Origin: Halichondria panicea
Taxonomy: Eukaryota > Porifera > Demospongiae > Suberitida > Halichondriidae
Reading direction: 5' to 3'
Assembly: GCF_963675165.1 (NCBI RefSeq)
Contig: NC_087384.1
Location: forward strand, 6,069,182-6,133,181
DNA: 64,000 bases
The notes beneath the pieces were generated by a model. It worked only from the letters and a program-made list of their open reading frames with translations, did no database searches and had not been told where the DNA came from. The position numbers and the translations under genes are program-made. Below, one piece after another: positions 49,105 to 63,412 of the stretch (its first letter is position 1; each line of letters starts with the position of its first letter).

Positions 49105-49258
49105 TGCATGCACAGAAGGGAGACGTCTGGCTGCACTAAAGGGCTGACCCCCTCCAGTCCAACAAGAGTCGAGAGGCTGGTATGGCCGGGGGGATGTTCT
49201 CACGGCTAGAGGCTCAGGTCAGAGCTCAGCAGGCGGCAAGGACTCTACGAAACATGTG
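49105..49258 (+). pseudogene. Fragment of SANBR exon 15
   Basis: The sequence matches the penultimate SANBR exon (AGACGTCTGGCTGCACT, GGTATGGCCGGGGGGATGTT, CACGGCTAGAGGCTCAG) with internal deletions that break the frame. The preceding 100 bp also resemble the matching intron. No other SANBR exon is present nearby. Confidence 0.85.
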
Positions 49259-49924
49259 AGTGGTTCTATATATACTGCATGTGCATGATTGTCCTAGCAG
49301 GTAGGGTTCTTCTGTGTACATGTACTATATACTGCATATGCGTGTGATTGTCCTGAGCCATTTCTACCCAGCATGCTGAGTGATTTTCGTGTGTACTCCA
49401 CTTCTACGCACGTATAGGAGTGGTACCAGAAGAGGTCCGACAGGCGCGGTGCAGCTCAAGCAATTAGCCTCTGATTACTCTCAACAAAAACATACGACGT
49501 GGGCGGATACTGCATGCATGTGGTTCATCTGTGCATATACATGCAGAGGGGGTGTAGGTTAGAGTTCGCTCTGGCAGTACAGCTTTGCAGCTCTTTTCTG
49601 ACTCTTTTCTGACTCTTGTAGCTAACAAAAAGCTAGCGCTTTATTGCAAGGCTAACTCATAAGTTGAATAGAAAGTTTGTGTGAACAAATTATAATACTA
49701 TACTTTGCTCACTTTTATTTGACAACAAAGCTTTAAAATTAAATCTGCTAAAATTACCTTGTTGTGTTGAGGCTACCATGCCCATGGAACAAACGCAGCG
49801 CTATCACATCCAGGTGATCAAACTCAGAATACACAGAATGACAGACAGACAGACAGACTGACCGACTACTATAACTCGAAACGTAAGCTGCGGCGCAGCT
49901 TTGGGTTAGGTTAATTAATAAGGT

Positions 49925-50115
49925 ACTTTACCTGAAAGAGGCGGATAGTAGAGATAAGCATAAAAGTACTACTGTATGGGGACATTTTGTTGTCTCTAAA
50001 ATACTGAGCAGCATAAAACTCACAGGTGTTGCATTGCCGAGAGCGTCACACTCCTTTATCAGTTGGTCAATCTTATTTTTTTGCTAATCTGTCCCCAGGG
50101 GCCGATTTGCTCTAG
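49925..50115 (-). pseudogene. Remnant of the two minus-strand exons upstream of the zinc-finger exon
   Basis: This matches 44505-44740 (CTGAAAGAGGCGGATA and CACAGGTGTTGC ... GAGAGCGTCACAC). It shows that the TRAF module carried these minus-strand exons when it duplicated. The frame is broken. Confidence 0.6.
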
Positions 50116-50230
50116 CCCCACTTGTTTTTTATCTGTTTGTGTGTGTGGGAGCCAGATCACACGTATAATTTATAAGCCACTCAGTAAATGTAAGGGAAAA
50201 ATATAGTCATCAAAATGATGAAAAATGGGC

Positions 50231-50713
50231 ACCGTATTCACCCAAATTACCGGGACACAAAAAAATAATTACGGCTTGCAGTGTCCCTTGGAATAGAGCA
50301 AGAAAAATTACCTTAAAGTCAAAGTGTCCCTTGTATTAGGGTGTCCCGTAATAATTAGAACGAATATTTCCCCATTTAAGGTACGTACGCGGCCTCGATT
50401 CCAGGCGCTAGGCCGAGGCTAGCTCTGCAGCTAAAATGTCTTTCGTGCAGTTTAGAAGCTATGTACGCGGGTTCCATGTCTACAAAGATGTGTGGAATCC
50501 ACAAATAGGAGAACAGCTGTTGAAAAACAGGAAAATGGAAACCCAGAGGATAGTTATGCAGTTGGTGTATTCGCATGCTTTTTTTCGTAGATCGGGACGT
50601 CTAAAAATATTTACATTTCCTGTTGTTCCTTAAATATATATAGAGTGAAAAAAATTACGTAAGTTCAAAGTGTCCCTTAGAATAGAGTGTCCCGGTAATT
50701 CAGGTGAATACGT
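50231..50713. mobile_element. TIR element (about 480 bp) with HIRAN-like fragment
   Basis: The left end, CGTATTCACCCAAATTACCG (then GGACAC), is matched in reverse at the right end by GTGTCCCGGTAATTCAGG. A subterminal motif of the type AGTGTCCCTTGGAATAGAG occurs in both halves in opposite or repeated orientation. It lies upstream of TRAF-like 2; the equivalent positions before TRAF-like 1 and 3 lack it. Confidence 0.8.
50436..50633 (+). pseudogene. HIRAN-like domain fragment inside the TIR element
   Basis: The frame reads VRGFHVYKDVWNPQIGEQLL and then a shorter, altered stretch with YSHAFFRRSGRLKIF. The opening resembles HIRAN-type domains often found in transposon-derived proteins of sponges and corals; the central part of the domain seems deleted. 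This is a weak assignment from memory of the motif. Confidence 0.45.
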
Positions 50714-51046
50714 ACATCATGAAAAACCATCAGGTTGATCTCCCCCTTTGATTAATATAGAGCATGTGATCAATTCATTAATGACCTTTTAACCCTGTCA
50801 AACCTCTTGGATACACGCTCAGCAAGCAGAGTCTGTCAAACAAGTTGTAACAGGAATAGAACACTATTCATACAGAACTAGAAAATCAACATTTTCTGAA
50901 TTTCCCCAAAGTACAAAGTACAGTGTATTAAAGAGTGTTGTAGAAATGCCGGTCTAGTTCTAGAGGCCATTCTGACACTATAAATACAATGGAGCTCTAC
51001 TTCAATCATTACTTAGCTTATTAAATCAAGGAAAATCAAGAGCAGA

Positions 51047-52741
51047 ATGACTACCTACAGATTAGTTCGCAACCATGTCAAAGATCCAAATTTGTTTAAT
51101 AAGTTTGAATGCCCTCTCTGTAACAATCTCTTACAGAATGCCGTACAGTCAGTGTGTGGTCACTGGCTGTGTGAGAGCTGTGCAGATGAGCTAATGGCAA
51201 CTAGGTGAGTTGTAATGATAGCTAGTAGCTTATTGCCTGCTGTAGATAGACTCTTAACATTACCACATTGAAGTATAGCTCTAGATCTATATCTAATGCT
51301 AACTGAACACTAGCTATTGTGCAGCTACAATTAAATAATTTGTTCACAAGTTGTATGGTATTACTATACAACTGAATTTTTTCTACAGTTTCCCCAAGTG
51401 CCCGCGACCTGACTGCCAAGAAGACCTCAAATCAGACGGAGAACAGTGCTTCCCCGATCGCTATGTGAGGAAAGAGATTGCAAAGATGATTATTTTTTGC
51501 CCCCACAAAGACAACGGTTGCCAATGGGAGAACAAGATGGCAGACCTGGAGGCTCATCTGAAGACGTGTACATTCGCCTCTGATTTGACGTGTCCACTAG
51601 CTTCTCTAGGATGCCAACACAGACAAACAGTAAGTAGTCTGTATATACTGCATGCATGTAGTCTAGTATAAAGTATAGGCATAACAGCTAAAATGTCAGA
51701 GAGGATTGCAAACTCTTGTAACACACTCATATAGCATCTAACTATAATGTAATCTACTAAGGCTTAATTTTAAGACTGCAATTCCTTGTATCTATACTTG
51801 CTTCACTATACAACCTTATTAATTTACAGGGAACGAAAGAGGAACTACAGAAACACATTGCTGAGTTTAGAGTGGAACATCTACAGCTAATGACGGCTAT
51901 TTTGAGTGTATTACGTCCACTACTACCATCAGCACTACTACCGTCAGCACTCAGCTCTGAGAGTACTAGCGTCACCGTGGTTGAGAGAGATGGAGCCCTT
52001 ACTAGCAAAGGAAGCAAAACAAAACACTCAGAACTAAAACAGGATGACTATGGCTACCAAAGCAGAAGGATCTATAGTGATGAAGCAAGTACAACTTCTT
52101 TTGATAGTGTTACAAAAAAGGTCAAGCTTGAGCTGGACACGAGACTGACCACACAAATGAGAAAAAAAGATGAAGAGATTGATGTACTCGTAAAAAAAGT
52201 AACTAGTTTAGAGAGAGCAATGAAATCGAAACAAGCTGAGTACGAGGATAGAGACTTTCGATTATCACTGATAGAAAATAGTTCGTACGATGGCCAAATG
52301 ATCTGGAAGATCCCACAGTTCAGTCAAAGAATGGCCGACGCACAATCAGGCAAGTACACATCAATCTTCAGCCTTCCGTTTTACACGGGGAGATACGGCT
52401 ACAAGATGTGCCTCAGGCTATACATCCTAGGAGACGGTATCGGAAAGAACACTCACATGTCGCTGTTCTTTGTCATAATGAAGGGAGAGTTTGACAATAT
52501 TCTGTCATGGCCTTTCATGAACAAAGTGACCTTCAAGCTGATCAACCAGACGGGGAATAGGGACATCATAGACAGCTTCAAACCTGACCCCATGAGCAGC
52601 TCTTTCTGCAAGCCAAAGTCGGACATGAACATTGCAAGTGGTTGTCCACGTTTTGTATCTCACACTGAACTAAAGAGCGGTGGATTTATAGTAGATGACA
52701 CTCTGTTCATCAAATGCACAGTGGATTGTAGCAACTCATAA
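51047..52741 (+). CDS. TRAF-like protein 2
   Basis: Exons 51047-51204, 51389-51629 and 51830-52741 (TAA) give 436 residues in frame. Domain order is as in TRAF-like 1: split RING (CPLC ... VCGHWLCESC in exon 1, CPRPDC in exon 2), one TRAF finger (CPHKDNGCQWENK), coiled coil and MATH. The MATH domain differs from that of protein 1 by very few residues (for example FYTGRYGY and WPFMNKVTF). Exon 3 has an extra LLPSALLPSAL duplication and a KHSELKQDD insert. It is well preserved and probably functional. Confidence 0.93.
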
Positions 52742-53008
52742 CTAGGATCTTAACTTATCTATAGGACACAATTAAATCAATATCTTGTGTCCATCTTTTT
52801 TCCCGCATATTATCACCTGCATTGATTTATTGTTATTGTTTGCATTTACTATCACTTATTGCTCATTTTTCTACTTTTAAGCTAACATAATTTAATTTAA
52901 AAATTATTATGATTAGTTCCGGGAAGTTATCGTACTAGGAAATGCCCATTATATAGAAAATGTGTTATCAATACTATAATTATATTGAGACAAATTAATG
53001 TGTAGGGT

Positions 53009-53229
53009 TACCGTATAGCGGGTATATTTCGAGGGTGTAAATGTTTGCCATTTTCGCTGATTCAGCTTGTATCACGAATATTTATACCCACGAAGACTGC
53101 TATTTTGCGGAAACCTTTCTGCATATGAGTTCAGTACTTGAACCCAAATTCAGTAGCTGTGCTGGTATTACTGTGAATACCGTATAGCAGGTATGTTTCG
53201 AGGGTATAAACTTTCGCGGAATGACCGTT
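53009..53229. mobile_element. GTATAGCG-family element, 3' of TRAF-like 2, with right half inverted
   Basis: The left half matches 47388-47490. The part 53126-53229 is the reverse complement of 47494-47588. As a result both GTATAGC ends now point the same way (53013 and 53180), so the copy no longer has inverted termini. Confidence 0.85.
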
Positions 53230-53253
53230 AGCCACTAAAAAAAATAAGTGTGA

Positions 53254-53577
53254 TCATGCACTCACACAAATGCTGATGATAGGGCACCCACAAATGGAAG
53301 TTTTTCCCTCTGTTTCTTTGAAGCTCTGAGTAAAGTTCACTTTAACCTCAGCCTTAGGCAGTTCCTTCTTGAGTAGCTGCGTATCGTCTGTTGGTAAGTG
53401 GGGTCCTTTTCTGAGCTGATACGGTTGAGATTTTTCGTGTCTATTTTTCTTTTCGGTGGCTTTCCTTGGACTCAGTTTTTGAACAATCTGTGACTGTTTC
53501 TCTATTCCAGAAAATTCATAGTCTTCGTCTTGATCACCTGCTATTTGTGGCGGTGGTCTCACTCTCTGCATGGGTGC
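53254..53577 (-). CDS. Uncharacterised charged ORF fragment
   Basis: A minus-strand open frame of about 100 residues is rich in charged and glutamine residues (for example RVRPPPQIAGDQDEDYEFSG). It has no recognised domain. Neither TRAF-like 1 nor 3 has it downstream. It may be an exon fragment of another gene carried by an insertion; no clear splice sites or start decide its limits. Confidence 0.25.
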   Translation of the reverse strand, partial: APMQRVRPPPQIAGDQDEDYEFSGIEKQSQIVQKLSPRKATEKKNRHEKSQPYQLRKGPHLPTDDTQLLKKELPKAEVKVNFTQSFKETEGKTSICGCPIISICVSA

Positions 53578-53959
53578 CAATTTTAGATTACTCAATAGAA
53601 TTGTCTTGTAGACTACCGCATGTAGACCACTTGAATCGCCCCCACCAGGACATAAAGAGAATTAAGGACTGGAGCATCTAAATAAGTCACCAAACTCCAA
53701 CAATTCATGGTTTTCGCTGATCAAGCATCTACATTCTGTATGACAACTTGCCCTCAATTGTTTTGTCCCAAAATATGTATAAACCTTTTTTAGATATTAA
53801 AAAAACAGTAAATTAAAGTGAAATATGTATCTAATTCCCTGATGCATTCACATTATAGCTAGATGTACAGAGATTAATATTGGGAATGTTGTATTTGCAG
53901 TGCACCAAAGCCTTTTCTAGGTATTGTTACATTGCACAAGATAATTATTCTCCTCTCTT

Positions 53960-55163
53960 AGTAATCTATGCATGGGATTACCTCATGACAAAAAATGGCA
54001 GATATGGCACCGTATAGGTGATCATGTGACTGTGTGTGCTGTGAACTCATTGACTGTGCAGGTTTCCCCCTCCTGTGGAATGGATTTGGGACAGTCGCAA
54101 GTCCCCAGAGATGGAATCAGGACATGCAAAGGGAAAGTGGTGAGTGCTCGTGCAAAGCAGCAAGGGCATATAAAAGAGAGAGGACATGCAACAGCTTGCA
54201 AGCAAAAGCTAAAAAGGTGACAGTAATATCTAGATGCTTGTGTATTATAGTACAGACTGAGTATATCCGGTTTGTGGCTTTGGTTTTTGCTCGCACGTAG
54301 GGTTGACAGTCAATTGCATGCCCTCTTACTTTTTATACGCCCTTGACAGAAGACTGAAGTAAACATTGGTTATTTCCAGTAGTATATATCAATTAGTTCG
54401 ACCATTTCAAACCACAAGCATTCAAGAATCATATAGTTCAAACAGGTTCGAAATGGTCGAAGTACCCTAAATCCAAATAAAGAGTTGAATACATGCACAG
54501 ACGGCACTGGCAGGGCCTACTTTAATTGATGTGTACTCCAAAATGTCTGACATTTCAATGACATTCCGGTGACAATTGCATCACTGCAATGAGTCTATAT
54601 TGTTCTTTCCCTCCACCCCACCCTAATGTAAGAACAGCTAATAAACATACACTGCATGTAATTGAAACTTTTTTGATCTCAATCGCATGTTCATGGAACA
54701 TATACATGTGGTGCTATTACTACTTTTATCTCCCTCTACATATACCCTATACACAGATGAGAGACGTCTGCATGGCTGCACTGGAGGCCCATGAGAGGCT
54801 GGTATGGCCGGAGGAATGTTCTCACGGCTAGAGTTCAGTTTAGAGCTCAGCAGGCGGCAAGGACTCTATACATGGACAACACTCCAGAAACATGTAAGTC
54901 TACTACCGCATGCATAAAGTAGTGTAGCAAGTATAATTCAATGCTATGAATGTTCTGTTTGTTGATTATTCTGTGCATGGGGGCCATTTTCACACTGCAT
55001 TCTAAATTGTACATTCCATGCACTGTTTTACGTTTTACACGTGATTAGTATTGTACTGGCCATGCATGCATGCATGCATGCAGCAGAGTTCATGTCATGA
55101 CGTTTTCCCTCTCTCTCTCCAGATCTCAGGGGTCCGTCGGGTAGAAGGCATGCACTTTTAATA
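53960..55163 (+). pseudogene. SANBR C-terminal exons 13-16, decayed
   Basis: Matches to exon 13 (53960-54016), exon 14 (54061-54139), exon 15 (54757-54893) and exon 16 (55123-55163) appear in order with their introns. Exon 13 is badly altered. Exon 14 has one extra C (AGTCCCCAGAG). Exon 15 has lost an internal stretch. No upstream SANBR exon precedes it; the block starts about 1.2 kb after TRAF-like 2. Confidence 0.88.
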
Positions 55164-55394
55164 AAGATAGATTGACTCAATTGATCTAGATTCCAACAAA
55201 AATTTGAGCAATTTTTTTTTCCGCACATTATAGCCAATGGTTGCCATTCTTTTTTAGTAGAAACGATGATTTAACCCTAACACATCCGTATGTGAATATT
55301 TATGTGACAATGAGCAAACTAGTTTTACTATAGTGATTGGGAATAGTACATGCATTGTTATCTATACAGTAATTACAAATAATCTTGAATCAAC

Positions 55395-55510
55395 TCACGG
55401 GTGTTGCCCTGACGAGAGAGTCACACTCCTTTATCAGTCGACTCGATCTTTCTCCTCTTGCTAACCCATCCCCAAGAAGCAACTGACCGAGGGTGCTTTT
55501 TGCCACACTT
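55395..55510 (-). pseudogene. Best-preserved copy of the unknown minus-strand exon
   Basis: On the minus strand this reads KSTLGQLLLGDGLARGERSS and then RLIKECDSLVRATPV up to a donor (GTGAG). It is the most open of the three copies (44633-44740, 50020-50115). The family is not recognised. The downstream zinc-finger exon is absent here. Confidence 0.45.
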
Positions 55511-55844
55511 CTCCCACCTCTACTTTAACTCTAGGAAAACTGACCCTCGAAATAAGAGTTATATTTAAAGTACCAACATCAATATTGCATTGAATTTCTA
55601 AGGGTGTGGTCCCTTGTGTATGCATGATCCCTGTTTGCATGGGTATGATTTTCTGATAGGATTTTCATTATCTGATACTTCCTTTTGTGAGGAGAGTATA
55701 GATTCCTTGTGTGTTTTTTGAGGGTCTCTTTCTGCACTGTCAGCATTTTTTGGGGTCGCAGTTTTGGTACAGCCCATCTAAATTTACACTGGCTAATTTG
55801 TCAGAGTAGTACACACTATACAGGGGGGGGGTTTGTAGGGTTAG

Positions 55845-55935
55845 GGTTGGTTATAGTGCTATAGTGCACTCCTGGGTTGAGGGGTTGATGGGTTAGGGTT
55901 ATGGGTTAGGGTTAGGGTTAGGGGTTAGGGTTGAT
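55845..55935 (+). repeat. Interstitial telomere-like TTAGGG tract
   Basis: Several TTAGGG units, some expanded to GGGGTTAGGG or TTATGGG, form an imperfect array of about 45 bp at 55890-55935, with two more units near 55848. A short similar tract, GGGTTAGGGTTAG, is at 18349. TTAGGG is the usual metazoan telomere repeat. Confidence 0.85.
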
Positions 55936-56163
55936 GACAAAATTTCCCAAAATTGGGGTGTAACCACGTGCAATCCCATGCCTAGGGAATGTCCCAAAGT
56001 TATTGATTAAGGTTGGGAATGGAATGTCCTAGCTAAATTTCATGAACATTTTTATATAAAAGTTTAGGCACATTACTATTGCACCAAACTCTAGAAAGAG
56101 TAGAGAATATAAACTAGACCAGACAAACAAGGTGGGATTGTATCAAGTTTTTATCAAAGTAGC

Positions 56164-57818
56164 ATGGCAGGCTATAAAATTGTTTGCAACATAGTACAGA
56201 ACTCAGATATGTTGGACAAGTATACTTGCCCTCACTGCCACCATCTCTGCAAGGATGCTGTACAGTCAGTGTGTGGTCACTGGCTGTGTGAGAGCTGTGC
56301 AGATGAGCTAATGGCAACTAGGTGAGTTGCAATGGCTTTAATATTTTACATAGATCTATATGCATGACTGTCTAGATATTAAAACAAAACACAGCTATAT
56401 ACTTAGCTCAGTATAATAACTGCACAGCTATAGTTGTTTATTGTTAATTATGTTGTATTACTACTATATAGATGGACTATACTTATTGTTACTCCACTGA
56501 TACACATGCAGTTCCCCCAAGTGCCCGCGACCTGACTGCCAAGAAGACCTTAATTCAGATGGAGACCAGTGCTTCCCTGATCGGTTTGTGAGGAGAGAGA
56601 TTGCAAGGATGATGGTCCTCTGCCCCTACAAGGAGAACGGTTGCCAATGGGAGGACAAGACGGTAGCATTGGAGGCTCATCTGAAGACGTGTACATTTGC
56701 CTCTGATTTGACGTGTCCACTAGCTCCACTAGGATGCCAACACAGCCAAACCGTAAGTATAGCTTATTAAGTGGGCATAACAACTAAGATGTTATAGAGG
56801 ATTGGGCATGCATGCATCATATATAGCATCAAATGTTTGTATTAATGACGTTGCAATTCCTTGTATATATATACTTTGCTTCACTATACAACCTTCAAGT
56901 ATTAATTATTCACAGGGAACAAAAGAGGAACTACAGAAGCACATTGCTGAGTGTGAAGTAGAGCATCTACAGCTAATGGCTACTATTTTGAGTGTATTAC
57001 GCCCTCTACTACCGTCAGCCATCAGCTCTGAGAGGACTAGCGTGGTTGAGAGAGATGGAGCCCTTACTAGTAAAGGAAGCAAAACGAAACACTCATCACT
57101 AAAACACAATGACTATGGCTACCAAAGCAGAAATGCAAGGATTTATAGCGATGAGGCAAGTACAGCTGCTTTCGCTAGTGTTACCGAAACAGTCAAGCTT
57201 GAGCTGGACACAAAGCTGACCATACAAATGAGAAAAAAAGATGAAGAGATTGATATACTCGTAAAAAAAGTAACTAGTTTAGAGAGAGCAATAAAATCAA
57301 AACAAGCCGAGTACGAGGATAGAGACTTTCGATTATCACTGATAGAAAATAGTTCCCACGATGGCCAAATGATATGGAAAATCCCGCAGTTCAGTCAGAG
57401 AATGGCCGACGCACAATCAGGCAAGTACACATCAATCTTCAGCCTTCCGTTTCACACAGGGAGATACGGCTACAAGATGTGCCTCAGGCTATACATCCTA
57501 GGAGACGGTATTGGAAAGAACACTCACATGTCGCTCTTCTTTGTGATCATGAAGGGAGAATTTGACAACATTCTGCAATGGCCTTTCACGAATAAAGTGA
57601 CTTTCAAAGTGATCAACCAGATGGGGAATAGGGACATCATTGACAGCTTCAAACCTGACCCCATGAGCAGCTCGTTCCGCAAGCCAAAATCTGACATGAA
57701 CATTGCAAGTGGTTGTCCACGTTTTGTGACTCACACTGAACTAAAGAGTGGTGGTTTTATAGTAGAGGACACACTGTTCATCAAATCCACAGTGGACTGT
57801 AGCAACTCGATAATCTAG
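56164..57818 (+). CDS. TRAF-like protein 3
   Basis: Exons 56164-56321, 56512-56752 and 56916-57818 (TAG) give 433 residues in frame. The N terminus is diverged (MAGYKIVCNIVQNSDMLDKY) and the first RING pair is CPHC instead of CPLC, but VCGHWLCESC is unchanged. It has one TRAF finger (CPYKENGCQWEDK), a coiled coil and a MATH domain with a few private changes (HDGQMIWKIPQ, LQWPFTNKVTF, SFRKPKSD). It ends two residues later than proteins 1 and 2. The exon 1 divergence against near-identity of exons 2-3 suggests gene conversion or different selection on the RING start. Confidence 0.93.
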
Positions 57819-58543
57819 AAGCAATGAATCAACATTTTATCAATTTTTTTAATATTTTAACCGGCATTTACTATTTATCGTTATTGTTTAATTTTTCTGT
57901 TTTGACATGTTTTAATCTCTGAATAATTGTTATGATTAGTCAGTCATGGGAAGTTATCGTACCAGGGAATGCCCATAGCTATAGTCATCAATGCTATGAT
58001 GGATACCAAGACAAGAGTAGATTATAACTTGAGAGTATCTATACTCTTGTGGCTACACAATTGCATTTGATCATATGTATGTAGGCTTATTCACACACAC
58101 AGTATACATGTATACAGCTATAATATCCAGATACATGCACTCATGATCAATATAATTTCCTGAGTGCAAATTATTACATGCACAACATCAACACAGCTAC
58201 TGAATATCATTAACAAAATTAATTATGTTTTGCATTACAACAGGTTGCATGGGTCAGAGGCATGGATCTCCATATATTTGGATACTGTTAGGCCCTGATA
58301 AATTATGCTTTTTTTCACCTTATTTTATTCTTGAATTCTTGAAAAATGTGCCCATTATTCTCAAAAAAATCCAATTATTTGACGGCGGGCTAACGCCCCC
58401 ATGTTTTGTCCCTGAAATTTACCTGGGGAAGTTGGCACCTATGCCAACAGTGGGGCCAGTATACAGGTATTTACTGATATATAGAACAGTATTGTTTTTA
58501 TCAGCTAACTAAATTTATTTTTTATTTTTATTTTTTAATTTAG
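57819..58543. other. Intergenic, no gene seen
   Basis: The stretch before the COR-like exon is A+T-rich. A frame at 58225-58512 lacks recognisable features. Sequence at 57819-57990 still resembles the 3' flanks of the other TRAF genes. Confidence 0.4.
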
Positions 58544-59871
58544 ACTCTCCTTCTAAAGTGATCAACATTCCTATTCGGTGGTACGTGCTGGAAATGTCAC
58601 TAAAAGAAATGTCAAGTCGTCTGAACAGAAAAGTGTTGAGCAAGCAAGAGTGTCTGGAAGTCGCAAAGCAAATACATATCGAAGAAGATGCCCTTGTGGA
58701 CGCTTTGAAATTATTTCACAAACAACACATTTTTCACTACTATGTCGACATCTTGCCTGACATTGTCTTCACTAGCCCTCAAGTTCTCCTGGACAAGCTG
58801 ACAGAGTTGGTCAAGGAAGCATACAATAAAAGGATTAAATCAACAGCCACTACGTACTGGACAGGATCAACTTTCGAAAGGAAAATGGCAAAAATTTCAA
58901 AATAATGGAATCATAACACTAGAGTTTGTTGAAGATTTTTATAAGCACTACGTGAAAGGATTGTTTTCTCCACCCGATCTCCTCAAATTATTTATGAGAC
59001 ATCTCATTTTAACACCATTTTCGCCTACAAATTTCGAAATAGATTTCACATCACGTACGGCTCAGTACTTCATGCCCTCACTTTTGGATATGCTTCCACA
59101 AGACAAATTAATGGAATATCGTGTTGTGTCTGTTTTAGCGAGTCCGTTGTTAATTAGATTCCCTAATGATTGGCCACGTGCAGGAGTGTTTTATTGCCTT
59201 CAAGTTTATCTAATTCATCAGTTGGGTTGGAAGCTTCTGCTTATTAGGGGAAAGCCGAAACTAATTGCTCAGAATTGTGTACTGTTGTCTCCTCCTGACA
59301 GTAGTTGCCGGGTTACTCTGATCATACTCTTTTTCGATTGTTAAAGTACACGTGAATGGAAGAAAAAATGTTTGTTCCGCAATGTGTCCAATAATTCGCA
59401 ATCAAATTGATACCGGAATACATGCTTCTTGTCAATTACTTCGATACAGTGAGGAGCAACTACAGTTAGCTTTCTTTTGTCCTTGTACACTTTCTTCTTT
59501 ACCACATTCTGAGGAGGTTCCTCATTTCCATGCCGCAGAACTCTTGAAAGACGACAATCTAAGATGCACTTTTGACGAGAGTATCACATCAGAGGTCCAG
59601 TCTGAAGAAATGATCTGGTTCCAGAATACAGGTATGTAACTATTAGTGATTGCAACAATGTGTATTTGTGTTGTGTTATGTTCTTATACGTGCAGCACCG
59701 GCTACTGGGCACACTGTAGGATCATCTTCTCACCCAGTGGGCACAGTTTTTCAACAGCTGATGGACCAATATCAGCTTAGTACTACTGCCCAAGCCCATG
59801 AGCTGAAAAAAGAAGATGCTGTGTCTTCATCGCCACTCAACTGTGCCTCTGCAACTGTAAGCATGCAGTAA
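58544..59871 (+). pseudogene. COR-like domain gene copy 2 with linker exon, frameshifted
   Basis: After a long T-rich tract and an acceptor at 58543, the exon codes for INIPIRWYVLEMSLKEM, EDALVDALKLFHKQHIFHYY and DIVFTSPQVLLDKLTELV, the typical start of a COR domain (helical part and winged-helix strand). A frame change before 58905 leads into NGIITLEFVEDFYKHYVKGL, YFMPSLLDML and RFPNDWPRAGVFYCLQVYL. Another break lies near 59335, after which CSAMCPIIRNQIDTG and QLAFFCPCTL resume to a donor near 59633. A linker exon at 59697-59859 (TGHTVGSSSHPVGTVFQQLM) follows. The breaks differ from those in copy 1. COR domains accompany Roc GTPases in Roco proteins; no Roc exon is present here. Confidence 0.6.
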
Positions 59872-60303
59872 ACAAAATGTAGCATGAAATGTAAATATCA
59901 ACAATATCCCTCGACAAACGAGCTGGAAGCGAGGGTATGAAAAAATGTTTGTGATCTTTGATCTTTTGGACCGAAACACAAGTACCTTTAACTATGGTGT
60001 GTTTTCAGACTTAGAAGTTAGCATTATGTGTTATTAACTAACGACTTGAGTCGTTTAACCTCTGCTACACACTACAAGAATCTTTGCAAAATCAACAACA
60101 ACGTTGATGGTAGTCGGCATAAAATTTGTCAAAATATGAGTGTGGTTGAGCATTCCTTATAATTAGTTGACCAATATATGCGATTCCAAATGATGTAGGG
60201 AACACTCATGCAGCCCCTCAATGTTCTTTGTTCTTGTGTTGATTATAATTATACATGTGGTGTTTAATTGTGATTGTATTATCTGAAGTTTCATTCAATA
60301 CAG

Positions 60304-60768
60304 GAAATTCCCAACACATCTGTTGGAGAGGGATCACTTCGAGGGATGTCCGTGGCACGAGGGCAGGAACACACTACTGAATAAGCAGCTCTGTCACATG
60401 CCACAGAAGTAGATGCCCTACTATCAAGCAATGGATTGACGTGCAAAGACGGGAATAGGGAGTGCAGAGATAAACATATTTTCGAAATTTCACTGCAGCT
60501 GGAACAATGGGAGCTAGTAGCAACGCGGCTGGGATTAACGCCAGCTGAAATTGAAGCCATCGAATATAATAATCGGACTATAGAAATGATGAGATATAAC
60601 ACTCTTAAAAAATGGAAATCTAAGGCTCTACTCAGTGGAGCAGCTACTTATCGAATTCTACTACAAGCATTGTTGGATTGTGGCTGCAATGACCAAGCAA
60701 AGCGAGTGTGCTCACTACTCAAGGAATCACTAGAACGTCAACATAAAATTCTTAAAATAGAGAATTAG
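60304..60768 (+). pseudogene. C-terminal death-domain exon, copy 2, with early stop
   Basis: The exon opens after AATACAG as in the other two copies but has TAA at 60382 where they have CAA. Downstream, the death domain (IFEISLQLEQWELVATRLGL, TPAEIEAIEYNN, MMRYNTLKKWKSK, YRILLQALLDCGCND) is intact to TAG at 60766. Reinitiation downstream of the stop would still make a free death domain. Confidence 0.7.
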
Positions 60769-60937
60769 ACCCCAAAACATTATTATATGTGTGTGTTTAT
60801 TTTTATCATAACCCACATACTCGTTAATATAATAAGGAAAAGGTCAGCTATTGTAAAAGTCAAAAACTGTAACAAAAAAGCATTGCAAATAGTGGGAGGG
60901 GCTACCTTGCAAAAGCCATTCCCAATTAAATCGGAGA

Positions 60938-63412
<2,475 letters not shown>

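Noticed and set aside
53254..53595. A complete small gene on the minus strand
   Set aside because: The longest version starts at a non-ATG codon and has no recognised domain or splice sites; kept only as a low-confidence fragment.
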